Origin: Lacrimispora sp. BS-2
Lineage (GTDB): Bacteria; Bacillota; Clostridia; Lachnospirales; Lachnospiraceae
Reading direction: 5' to 3'
DNA: 64,000 nt
Assembly: GCF_040207125.1 (NCBI RefSeq)
Contig: NZ_CP157940.1
Coordinates: 3,844,001 to 3,908,000, forward strand
Every line of letters begins with the position of its first letter. Within the stretch, counting starts at the first letter, position 1. Under the pieces are notes generated by a model. It had not been told where the DNA came from, made no database searches, and was given only the letters and a program-made list of their open reading frames with translations. Positions 54,692 to 64,000 of this stretch are shown here, one piece after another. A program made the translations under genes and the position numbers.

Positions 54692-55324
54692 ATGAAGCAG
54701 TTAATTTGTGCAAAAGATGTAGAAAAGTTAAACGCTGAGGGAAAAAAGGTATTTTACGTGGAAAGCGGAAGTATCATCACTCCATCTGCAAAGGATGCTG
54801 CAGATTCATTCGGCATCAAATTCTGCGATAAGGCAGAGGAGCAGCAGACACAGGCCCCGGCTGCTTTTGCAGGCATGGATATTGACAGCGATAAAATTTA
54901 TATGGTACTGAAGACTTTGATGGAAAAGGGTCTGTTAAATGATATTTTAAAACCCTATGAGTCGGAAAGCCATGGAAACGGTCTTAAGGTAGTTCGCGGA
55001 AGCTCTGTGAAAATGGATGTATTTGATACAGGTGATCCTTCTGTCAAAGCTTACTACCAGGAACTTGTAAGCAAAGACGAGTCCCATATCAGTGCAGGTT
55101 TCCTTGTGATCGACCATTCAAGCTTTGAATGGGAATTGACCTATGAAGAGATCGATTATGTAATTGAAGGAACCTTAACCGTTACCATTGACGGAAAGAC
55201 CTACACGGCAAAAGCCGGAGATGTGCTCTTCGTGCCGTCAGGTTCCAAGGTAACCTGGGGTTCACCAGATAAAGCGAGAGTATTTTACGCAACGTATCCG
55301 GCAAACTGGGCTGATTTGGTTTAA
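54692..55324 (+). CDS. eutQ: EutQ-like cupin protein
   Basis: A 210-residue protein with a variable N-terminal part (MKQLICAKDVEKLNAEGKKV) and a C-terminal cupin (SSFEWELTYEEIDYVIEGTL, GDVLFVPSGSKVTWGSPDKA). EutQ is reported to have acetate kinase activity in Salmonella; that would let acetyl-phosphate from PduL yield ATP inside or near the shell. Whether this one does is inference. AGGAGG precedes the ATG. Confidence 0.88.
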   Translation: MKQLICAKDVEKLNAEGKKVFYVESGSIITPSAKDAADSFGIKFCDKAEEQQTQAPAAFAGMDIDSDKIYMVLKTLMEKGLLNDILKPYESESHGNGLKVVRGSSVKMDVFDTGDPSVKAYYQELVSKDESHISAGFLVIDHSSFEWELTYEEIDYVIEGTLTVTIDGKTYTAKAGDVLFVPSGSKVTWGSPDKARVFYATYPANWADLV

Positions 55325-55335
55325 GGAGGTAAACA

Positions 55336-55950
55336 ATGCAGGCACTTGGCTTTATAGAAACAAAAGGCGTGCTGGTGGCTATTGAGGCGGCAGATGCCAT
55401 GTTAAAGGCAGCAGATGTGTCTCTTCTGGAAAAGACCAAAGTCGGCGGAGGTCTCGTCGCTGTTACGGTGACCGGTGATGTGGCGGCAGTAAAGGCAGCG
55501 GTGGACGCCGGAGCAGCAGCGGTGGAACGCATAAACGATGCTGCTTTAGTAACACGCCATGTAATTGCCAGGCCTCATGATGAGCTGACGGCTGTTATCG
55601 GCGGAGGCACTCCTGACGAACCGGAAAAAGAACCAGTTCCGGAAATCGCAGAAGACGTAGAAGAAACATCGGCTGAAGTACTTAAAGAGATACCGGCAGA
55701 AGAGCCGGTGGAAGAATCTTCCAATGAACCGGAAACCGTGGATACCATAAAGCGGGAAACAATGGACTTGTGGATGAAGCAGGACGGTCTGGAAGAAACC
55801 ATGAAGATACTTGAAGATATGAAGGTAACAGAGCTTAGGACACTTGCCAGAGAATATCCGGAATTCAGCATAGCTGGACGGGAAATTTCAAAGGCAAATA
55901 AAACCCTGCTGCTGGAAGAATTCGGGAAGTATTACAGACAGAATGATTAA
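55336..55950 (+). CDS. BMC-H shell protein with acidic linker and C-terminal helical domain
   Basis: 204 residues: BMC domain 1-88 (LGFIETKGVLVAIEAADAML, GDVAAVKAAVDAG), a Glu/Pro-rich linker to about 145, then a helical domain about 150-204 with KVTELRTLAREYP and KANKTLLLEEFGKYY. That C-terminal pattern resembles Rho N-terminal/SAP helix-extended-loop-helix domains that bind nucleic acid, or PduK/EutK-type tails. A role joining the shell to cargo, or to DNA/RNA, is inference. AAGGAGG precedes the ATG. Confidence 0.82.
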   Translation: MQALGFIETKGVLVAIEAADAMLKAADVSLLEKTKVGGGLVAVTVTGDVAAVKAAVDAGAAAVERINDAALVTRHVIARPHDELTAVIGGGTPDEPEKEPVPEIAEDVEETSAEVLKEIPAEEPVEESSNEPETVDTIKRETMDLWMKQDGLEETMKILEDMKVTELRTLAREYPEFSIAGREISKANKTLLLEEFGKYYRQND

Positions 55951-55976
55951 TATTTTTAGAAAGGGAGAACGGGAAC

Positions 55977-57524
55977 ATGGAAAATTTTGATTATGATTTA
56001 CGTTCCATCCAGGAAGCAAGGGACTTAGCAAGATGCGGCGAAGCTGCCGCAAAAAAAATCGCCGAATTTACGGCAGAACAGATTGACACCATTCTTAAGA
56101 GCATGGCAAAGGCAGGAGAGGAACACGCTCTTTGCCTGGCAGAGATGGCTGTAGAAGAAACAGGTTTTGGAAAGGTCATGGACAAGGCATATAAGAACCA
56201 TGCTGCTTCCACTCTTTTATATGAAGAGATAAAGGATATGAAGACAAGAGGGATCCTTTCAGAGGATACCGTAAATAAGACCATTGATGTGGCAGAACCG
56301 GTAGGCCTTGTAATGGGTATCGTTCCATCTACCAACCCAACCTCAACCGTATTCTTTAAATCCATGATCGCCATTAAATCTGGAAACGCAATTGTATTTT
56401 CTCCTCATCCTTCTGCTGCTAAATGTACCTTAAAGGCTGCAGAGGTTATGCGTGACGCTGCAATTGCAGCAGGCGCACCGGAAGGAATCATCGGCTGTGT
56501 ATCCATGCCATCCATGGGTTCTACCAATGAACTGATGAAGTGCAAGGAAGTTTCCGTTATCATTGCAACCGGCGGTCCTGGTATGGTAAAAGCTGCATAC
56601 AGCGCAGGAAAGCCAGCCATCGGCGTAGGTGCAGGAAACTCCCCGGCTTACATTGAAAAGACAGCAGATGTAAAGCAGGCGGTAAAAACAATTCTTGCCA
56701 GCAAGACCTTTGACTATGGTACCATCTGTGCTTCTGAGCAGTCCATCATCTGCGAGGAGAGCAATCACGCAGAAGTCGTAGCAGAGTTAAAGAGCCAGGG
56801 CGGTTACTTCATGACAAAGGAAGAAACCGATAAAGTTTGTGCTATGTTATTTAAAAATGGTCATAACATGAATGCTAAATTTGTTGGCCGTTCCCCCCAG
56901 GTAATTGCACAGGCAGCAGGAATCCAGATTCCTGAGGGAACAAAAGTCCTCATCGGAAAACAGGAAGGCGTTGGAGAGGGATATCCTTTATCCTACGAAA
57001 AGCTGACAACCGTACTTGGTTTCTATACCGTAAAGAACTGGGAAGAGGCCTGTGGCTTAAGCATCCGTCTTTTACAGAACGGAATCGGACATACCATGAG
57101 CATTCATACCCAGGACAGGGATATGGTTCTTAAGTTCGCTGCAAAGCCTGCTTCCAGAATCCTTGTAAATACAGGCGGAAGCCAGGGCGGAACAGGAATC
57201 AGTACAGGTCTTCCGATTTCCTTTACATTAGGATGCGGAACCTGCGGAGGAAGCTCTGTTTCTGAAAACGTCAGCCCGAAACATCTCCTCAATGTGAAAA
57301 AGGTAGCTTTCGGTATCAAGGATTGTTCTACCATCGCAGCAGATGATCCAACCTTTACATGGAAGGAAACAACCCAGGCTGCATCCTTTAGTCCTGCTGA
57401 CTTTGTAGCATCCTTTGATAAAAAGGAATGCGCACCGGCATCTTCCTGCCAGGGAGGAACCGATGAAAATGAGAAGCTGGCAGCTCTTGTAAAGGAGATC
57501 GTACTGGCTATGAAGGGCCAGTAA
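55977..57524 (+). CDS. cutF: CoA-acylating acetaldehyde dehydrogenase
   Basis: A 515-residue aldehyde dehydrogenase that oxidises acetaldehyde with NAD and CoA to acetyl-CoA. Catalytic Cys251 lies in TFDYGTICASEQ; GAGNSPAYIEKTADV and NTGGSQGGTGISTGLP bind cofactors. A Cys/Ser/Gly linker (ECAPASSCQGGTDE) leads to the C-terminal helix NEKLAALVKEIVLAMKGQ, a classic encapsulation peptide that anchors it in the lumen. Partner or heteromer of the Ser251 homologue at 45594. GGGAGAAC precedes the ATG. Confidence 0.94.
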   Translation: MENFDYDLRSIQEARDLARCGEAAAKKIAEFTAEQIDTILKSMAKAGEEHALCLAEMAVEETGFGKVMDKAYKNHAASTLLYEEIKDMKTRGILSEDTVNKTIDVAEPVGLVMGIVPSTNPTSTVFFKSMIAIKSGNAIVFSPHPSAAKCTLKAAEVMRDAAIAAGAPEGIIGCVSMPSMGSTNELMKCKEVSVIIATGGPGMVKAAYSAGKPAIGVGAGNSPAYIEKTADVKQAVKTILASKTFDYGTICASEQSIICEESNHAEVVAELKSQGGYFMTKEETDKVCAMLFKNGHNMNAKFVGRSPQVIAQAAGIQIPEGTKVLIGKQEGVGEGYPLSYEKLTTVLGFYTVKNWEEACGLSIRLLQNGIGHTMSIHTQDRDMVLKFAAKPASRILVNTGGSQGGTGISTGLPISFTLGCGTCGGSSVSENVSPKHLLNVKKVAFGIKDCSTIAADDPTFTWKETTQAASFSPADFVASFDKKECAPASSCQGGTDENEKLAALVKEIVLAMKGQ

Positions 57525-57549
57525 AACGAACCAGAAAAGGAGAACAGGA

Positions 57550-58185
57550 ATGGATAAGTATGAAGCGGTAATCAAACTCTTAATGGAAGCCGTGAAAACG
57601 GAATCCGGAACCGATGAGTTTCGAATACCAGTTGGCGTTTCCAACCGCCACGTACATCTGTCCCAGGAAGACTTAGATGCTCTTTTCGGCCAGGGTTACC
57701 AACTGACCAAATTAAAGGAGCTATCCCAGCCGGGACAGTATGCATGCAAAGAAACAGTCACCGTATGCGGCCCAAAAGGAGCTATTGAAAAGGTCCGTAT
57801 ATTAGGTCCGGTCAGAAAGCAGACTCAGGTCGAAGTTCTGGCAGCAGACTGTTTTAAGCTTGGAACAAAATCAGAACCTAAGATGTCCGGGGAATTAGCC
57901 GGAACACCAGGAATCACATTGGTGGGTCCAAAGGGCTCCGTTCAAACAAAGGAAGGCCTTATCATCGCCCAGAGACACATTCATATGACTCCTCAGGATG
58001 CCCAGAAGTTCGGTGTACATGACGGACAGACGGTAAGCATTCAGACAGAAGGAATCCGCGGCGGTATCTTTCATCATACGGCAATCCGCGTAACCGATAC
58101 GTCGAGCCTGGAATGCCATCTTGATACGGAAGAAGCAAATGCCATGGGACTTGGCAGTTCTTCAAGCGTAACCATTGTAAAGTAA
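57550..58185 (+). CDS. pduL: PduL-type phosphotransacylase
   Basis: A 211-residue PduL (called CutH in cut loci) that converts acetyl-CoA to acetyl-phosphate and returns CoA inside the shell. Two beta-barrel halves with zinc ligands: GVSNRHVHLSQ and AQRHIHMTP. The N-terminal helix DKYEAVIKLLMEAVK is an encapsulation peptide by pattern. AAAGGAG precedes the ATG. PduL is unrelated to Pta. Confidence 0.94.
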   Translation: MDKYEAVIKLLMEAVKTESGTDEFRIPVGVSNRHVHLSQEDLDALFGQGYQLTKLKELSQPGQYACKETVTVCGPKGAIEKVRILGPVRKQTQVEVLAADCFKLGTKSEPKMSGELAGTPGITLVGPKGSVQTKEGLIIAQRHIHMTPQDAQKFGVHDGQTVSIQTEGIRGGIFHHTAIRVTDTSSLECHLDTEEANAMGLGSSSSVTIVK

Positions 58186-58227
58186 GTGAACCATTAAAAA
58201 TTAATTATAAATCAGGAGGATTTAAAA

Positions 58228-58512
58228 ATGAAATACGATGCATTAGGAATGATTGAAACAAAAGGTTTAATTGGATCCGTTGAAGCAGCAGATGCTATGG
58301 TAAAGGCAGCAAACGTTACCCTGATCGGTAAAGAATTCGTAGGCGGCGGTCTTGTTACCGTTATGGTAAGAGGTGATGTAGGAGCTGTTAAGGCAGCAAC
58401 TGATGCAGGTGCAGCAGCAGCTCAGCGCGTAGGAGAACTGGTATCCGTACATGTAATCCCACGTCCACATGCAGAAGTTGAAACAATTCTTCCGGGCACA
58501 AAAGAAGTATAA
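58228..58512 (+). CDS. BMC-H shell protein 4, near-duplicate of shell protein 1
   Basis: 94 residues: [61 protein letters not shown] in its last part. Compared with the 43346 protein only a few conservative changes are seen (Phe3Tyr, Ile18Val, Val33Ile, Ile45Val) plus a different tail, though many codons differ. Strong AGGAGG six nt before the ATG suggests high expression of this main tile. Last gene of the cut operon. Confidence 0.95.
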   Translation: MKYDALGMIETKGLIGSVEAADAMVKAANVTLIGKEFVGGGLVTVMVRGDVGAVKAATDAGAAAAQRVGELVSVHVIPRPHAEVETILPGTKEV

Positions 58513-58525
58513 TTAGTAATTTGAT

Positions 58526-58577
58526 AAAGGTCTGTTTTTTACGGGTTTCTCTCGCAAAAAGCAGGCCTTTTTGCAAG
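58526..58577 (+). terminator. Terminator of the cut operon
   Basis: AAAGGTCTG (58526-58534) pairs with CAGGCCTTT (58562-58570, one G-U); TTTGC follows and a further T-run lies at 58579-58588. Confidence 0.8.
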
Positions 58578-58718
58578 GTTTTTTTTGTCTAAAACATGTA
58601 AAAGTATGGAGTTTTTTGACGTGTCCAGATTTATACAAAGTATTCATATACGATGGATATACAATTATTGATATTATATACATCTTCCATAAAAATCCAG
58701 ATAAATTTCCGTATATAA

Positions 58719-58747
58719 TAGACAAAATTAATTTTATTAGGTATAAT
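58719..58747 (+). promoter_or_regulatory. Sigma-A promoter of the atp operon
   Basis: TAGACA (58719-58724), 17-nt spacer, TATAAT (58742-58747), about 40 nt before atpZ. Confidence 0.82.
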
Positions 58748-58786
58748 ACCAAGTATATGTGCAGGATGCAGAAAGCAGGTGGAATT

Positions 58787-59122
58787 ATGCGCCATAAAAA
58801 GAGCGTAATGAGAAGTTTCATGATGGTGACCCAACTGGGTATCAGTGTCATGGTGCCTGTGTTTGTCTGTATTCTTGCCGGTTACTATATTGACCGGTAT
58901 GCTGGGACAAAGCTGACGTTATTATTTCTGTTTCTGGGATTTCTGGCAGGAGGCTTAAATGCCTATAAGCTGGCAAAGACCACACTGGCCATGAATGAAA
59001 GGGAGGAGCGGGCTGAGGATCAGAAGGAGCGCATGGAGCGGCAGGAGGAGGCAAGACCCAAGGTCCATAAGCCGAAGCAGCCAAGCCGCGTGAAGGGACA
59101 TGATGATGGGAAACTTTCGTAG
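58787..59122 (+). CDS. atpZ: AtpZ-like two-helix ATP synthase accessory protein
   Basis: A 111-residue protein with two transmembrane helices (about residues 14-36 and 43-65) and a long charged tail (EREERAEDQKERMERQEEAR). First gene of the atp operon; AtpZ/AtpI proteins help assemble the c-ring or import Mg2+. The frame opens at 58571, but that would run through the promoter, and GCAGGTGG fixes ATG 58787. Confidence 0.82.
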   Translation: MRHKKSVMRSFMMVTQLGISVMVPVFVCILAGYYIDRYAGTKLTLLFLFLGFLAGGLNAYKLAKTTLAMNEREERAEDQKERMERQEEARPKVHKPKQPSRVKGHDDGKLS

Positions 59123-59137
59123 ACAGGAGGACTTGTA

Positions 59138-59539
59138 ATGGGGAAGGAAACAAAGAATCTGATGCTTGAGGTTTCTGCCGGAATTGTGTTTTTCACGGCG
59201 GTAGTTATGCTTGGGGCATTAATTGTGTATCCCAGACGTGCTGTTTTTGCAGGATTGATTTTGGGAATGGCGTTAGCCCTGGCCATGTTTTTATCCATGG
59301 CTATGGTACTTGAACGTTCTATGAAGACGGAAGATCCAAAGACTGTTCAGAAGCGGAGTATTGTCAGCTCAGTCATTCGCTATCTGCTGCTTGTTGTTAT
59401 AATGGTAGCAGTCATTGTCCGGTTTTCGGACTGGTTCAATCCGGTCGCAGTAGTAATCGGAGTCCTCGGACTCAAGGCTGGAGCATTTTTTCAGCCTGTT
59501 ATACACAAGATCGCGGTCCGCAGGACAAAGGGAGAGTAA
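59138..59539 (+). CDS. atpI: ATP synthase subunit I
   Basis: A 133-residue membrane protein with about four helices: EVSAGIVFFTAVVMLGALIV, FAGLILGMALALAMFLSMAM, YLLLVVIMVAVIV, and a C-terminal FNPVAVVIGVLGLKAGAFF. AtpI is a chaperone for c-ring assembly. AGGAGG precedes the ATG. Precedes atpB, as usual. Confidence 0.85.
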   Translation: MGKETKNLMLEVSAGIVFFTAVVMLGALIVYPRRAVFAGLILGMALALAMFLSMAMVLERSMKTEDPKTVQKRSIVSSVIRYLLLVVIMVAVIVRFSDWFNPVAVVIGVLGLKAGAFFQPVIHKIAVRRTKGE

Positions 59540-59587
59540 TCTTTTTAGCGGTCAAGTGGGATCTCTTAAGAAAGGAGGCTTAAGCGT

Positions 59588-60582
<995 letters not shown>

Positions 60583-60655
60583 AGAGTGGAGTGGCGGGTG
60601 GAAAAAGCCTGCCAGTAGAATGGGGAAAGAATAAAGAGCGAGAGGAGGCGAAACC

Positions 60656-61171
60656 TTGGAACGATTATTGGGATTTGACCCACAGCTGCTTTTTGGTTCA
60701 TTTGTGACAGGCATTAACATATTCATCCTGTTTTTTGCGTTATCCTATATGCTGTTTAATCCGGTGCGGGAAGCCCTGGAAAAAAGAAAACAGAAGATTG
60801 CGGGAGCATTAAAAAACGCTGCAGACGATAAGGAAGCTGCGCACGCAATGAAGGAAGAATATGAAGCAAAGCTTCATGAAGTGAAGAAAGAGGCAGAAGA
60901 AATCTTAGAGGATGCCAGAAAAAGAGCAAAACAGCGTGAGGCTGAGATTATTGCAGAAGCCAGGGAAGAAGCGGACCGCATTGTTACACGGGGCAACCGC
61001 GAGGTGGAACTGGAGAGAAAGAAAGCGCTTGATGATATGAAGGAACAAATCATATCCATCGCTTCTGTTATGGCCGGCAAGGTCGTGGCTGCTTCCATTG
61101 ACACTACGGTGCAGGATGCCCTGATTGACGAGACTTTGAAAGAGATGGGTGAGAGCACATGGCAAAGCTAG
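60656..61171 (+). CDS. atpF: ATP synthase subunit b
   Basis: A 171-residue stator stalk: one N-terminal helix (about residues 12-32) and a long coiled coil rich in Glu, Lys and Ala. TTG start at 60656 with AGAGGAGG seven nt upstream; an ATG is not available near the helix. Overlaps atpH by 13 nt. Confidence 0.93.
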   Translation: MERLLGFDPQLLFGSFVTGINIFILFFALSYMLFNPVREALEKRKQKIAGALKNAADDKEAAHAMKEEYEAKLHEVKKEAEEILEDARKRAKQREAEIIAEAREEADRIVTRGNREVELERKKALDDMKEQIISIASVMAGKVVAASIDTTVQDALIDETLKEMGESTWQS

Positions 61172-61707
61172 TATCAAAAGTATACGGCGATGCATTGTTT
61201 GAGGAAGCTTTAAGAAAGCAGGAAGTGGACGCTTTGTTTGAGGAAGTGAGAGGCCTGCAGGTGGTTTGGCGCGAAAATCAGTCATTGGCGGAGCTTCTTG
61301 ATAATCCGAAGATTGTAAAAGAAGATAAAATCGGCATTATTAAGAATATTTTTGACGGACGCGTATCAGATGACCTGATGGGTTTTCTGGCAGTCATTGT
61401 CGACAAAGGCAGGCAGAAGGAGATTCCGGCAATCTGTGAATACTTCGTAAACACTGTCAAAGAATATAAGAAGATCGGCGTGGCCCATGTGACCAGCGCT
61501 GTTGAATTAAATGAGGGGCAGAAGGCCCGGCTTTTGGAAAAACTGCTGAACACGACTCAGTATGTGGAGTTTGAGATGGATTATCAGGTAGATCCGTCAA
61601 TCATTGGCGGCATGGTGATCCGGATCGGTGACCGGGTAGTGGATTCCAGCATTAAGACGCAGATTTACGATCTGCGCCGCAGCCTGTTAAAGCTGCAGTT
61701 AGCATGA
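61159..61707 (+). CDS. atpH: ATP synthase subunit delta
   Basis: A 182-residue OSCP/delta subunit that joins the stalk to the F1 head. N-terminal YGDALFEEALRKQEVD and C-terminal GGMVIRIGDRVVDSSIKTQI, the family end motif. ATG overlaps the end of atpF. Confidence 0.94.
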   Translation: MAKLVSKVYGDALFEEALRKQEVDALFEEVRGLQVVWRENQSLAELLDNPKIVKEDKIGIIKNIFDGRVSDDLMGFLAVIVDKGRQKEIPAICEYFVNTVKEYKKIGVAHVTSAVELNEGQKARLLEKLLNTTQYVEFEMDYQVDPSIIGGMVIRIGDRVVDSSIKTQIYDLRRSLLKLQLA

Positions 61708-61796
61708 TTTACTTAATGAAAGCAGGCGTAAGCGGAGCTTTTATTCAGCAAATCAGCTGAGGAGCCGTAAGGCGAATCGAGTTTCCATATAAATAA

Positions 61797-63320
<1,524 letters not shown>

Positions 63321-63336
63321 AGGCAGGTGAACAATC

Positions 63337-64000
63337 ATGGCATCCATTAGGGATATCAAACGAAGAAGAGACAGTATTTCCAGTACCGAACAGATCACGA
63401 AAGCCATGAAGCTCATATCTACCGTTAAGCTGCAGAAGTCCAAAGCAAAGGCGGAGGAATCCAAACCTTATTACGACATGATGTTTGATACCATAGGTTC
63501 CATGCTGCGCAAGTCCGGCAGTATTGAACATAAGTATTTAAAGTCAGGCGACTCTAAGCGGAAGGCAGTCATCGTCATCACTTCAAACCGTGGACTGGCA
63601 GGGGGCTATAACAGCAACATTGCCAAGATGGTTCATGGGGATGAGAGGCTTGCGCCAGAGCTTACGGATGTTTACGCCATTGGACGGAAAGGGAAGGAAG
63701 CACTGGTGAGAAGGGGATATACGGTTGCTGCGGATTATTCCGAAGTGATCAATGAACCGATCTACCGCGATGCGGCCGATATTACCATGGAGCTTTTAGA
63801 CGCCTTTGGACAGAACCGGATAGGTGAAATTTATCTGGCTTATACATCTTTTAAGAATACTGTAACCCAAATACCGACTCTTAAAAAGCTTCTCCCGGTT
63901 GAAATGGAAAAGGAAAGTGAAAAGACGGATCTGACTTTAATGAATTATGAGCCGGATGAGGACCAGGTATTGGATTCCATTATTCCTAAGTATATGAGCA
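63337..64000 (+). CDS. atpG: ATP synthase subunit gamma (partial, runs off the window)
   Basis: The first 221 codons of the central shaft. Starts MASIRDIKRRRDSISSTEQI, then TKAMKLISTVKLQKSKAKAE, the N-terminal helix of the rotor; VIVITSNRGLAGGYNSNI follows. AGGCAGGTGA precedes the ATG at 63337. Open to the end of the window; atpD and atpC are expected next. Confidence 0.95.
   Translation, partial: MASIRDIKRRRDSISSTEQITKAMKLISTVKLQKSKAKAEESKPYYDMMFDTIGSMLRKSGSIEHKYLKSGDSKRKAVIVITSNRGLAGGYNSNIAKMVHGDERLAPELTDVYAIGRKGKEALVRRGYTVAADYSEVINEPIYRDAADITMELLDAFGQNRIGEIYLAYTSFKNTVTQIPTLKKLLPVEMEKESEKTDLTLMNYEPDEDQVLDSIIPKYMS

Noticed and set aside
42382..58512. Ethanolamine (eut) microcompartment
   Set aside because: No eutB/eutC ammonia-lyase and no EutV/EutW; cutC and cutD are present instead.

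Overview
The window reads as a continuous piece of chromosome from an anaerobic, spore-forming, motile Clostridia of the Lachnospiraceae type. Grounds: the pth-mfd-spoVT-mazG-hup-rqcP-yabP-yabQ-divIC-spoIIE-tilS-hprT-ftsH order shared with Bacillus and Clostridia, strong AGGAGG ribosome sites, a superoxide reductase, a glycyl-radical enzyme, and TTG/GTG starts. I see no insertion sequence, prophage, rRNA or CRISPR array.

Layout. 1-4.2 kb: PPIase lipoprotein, xanthine phosphoribosyltransferase, HAD phosphatase and a reverse-strand flavoprotein, followed by a decayed DUF4091 gene. 5-19.3 kb: housekeeping/sporulation cluster, with mfd broken by an in-frame TAG, spoIIE broken by one extra A, and tilS fused in frame to hprT. 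19.4-31.3 kb: GH13 glycosidase, tRNA pairs, a LysR/aspA divergent pair, a chemoreceptor broken by TAA, superoxide reductase, DUF1848 protein, an MBL hydrolase, rhodanese and several gene relics around tRNAs. 31.5-36.1 kb: a MerR regulator divergent from a heterodimeric ABC exporter, with a textbook MerR operator between them. 36.2-41 kb: HAD mutase, YhgE/Pip protein, an unknown membrane-anchored protein and thioredoxin.

41.1-58.5 kb is the main accessory system: a choline-degrading bacterial microcompartment of the GRM2 (cut) type. A MerR regulator is followed by 21 co-directional genes: two paralogous DMT transporters, seven BMC-domain shell proteins, one EutN pentamer, choline trimethylamine-lyase CutC and its activase CutD, two aldehyde dehydrogenase homologues (one with Ser at the catalytic Cys position), alcohol dehydrogenase, PduL phosphotransacylase, and EutP, EutT-like, EutJ and EutQ accessory proteins. 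CutC carries every choline-pocket and radical residue I could check, at a constant +1 offset from Desulfovibrio CutC. The expected flow is choline to trimethylamine plus acetaldehyde, then acetaldehyde to ethanol (NADH reoxidised) and to acetyl-CoA, acetyl-phosphate and ATP. The merR gene and the cut operon have near-identical promoters with 20-nt spacers and GC-rich dyads, so one regulator probably drives both.

58.7-64 kb: the atp operon (atpZ, atpI, atpB, atpE, atpF, atpH, atpA, partial atpG) from a clear sigma-A promoter. The c subunit carries Na+-ligand residues at the numbering used for Ilyobacter.

Four genes carry point-type lesions or joins (mfd, spoIIE, the chemoreceptor, the HEAT-repeat gene). 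Some may be sequence errors, so each deserves a read-level check.
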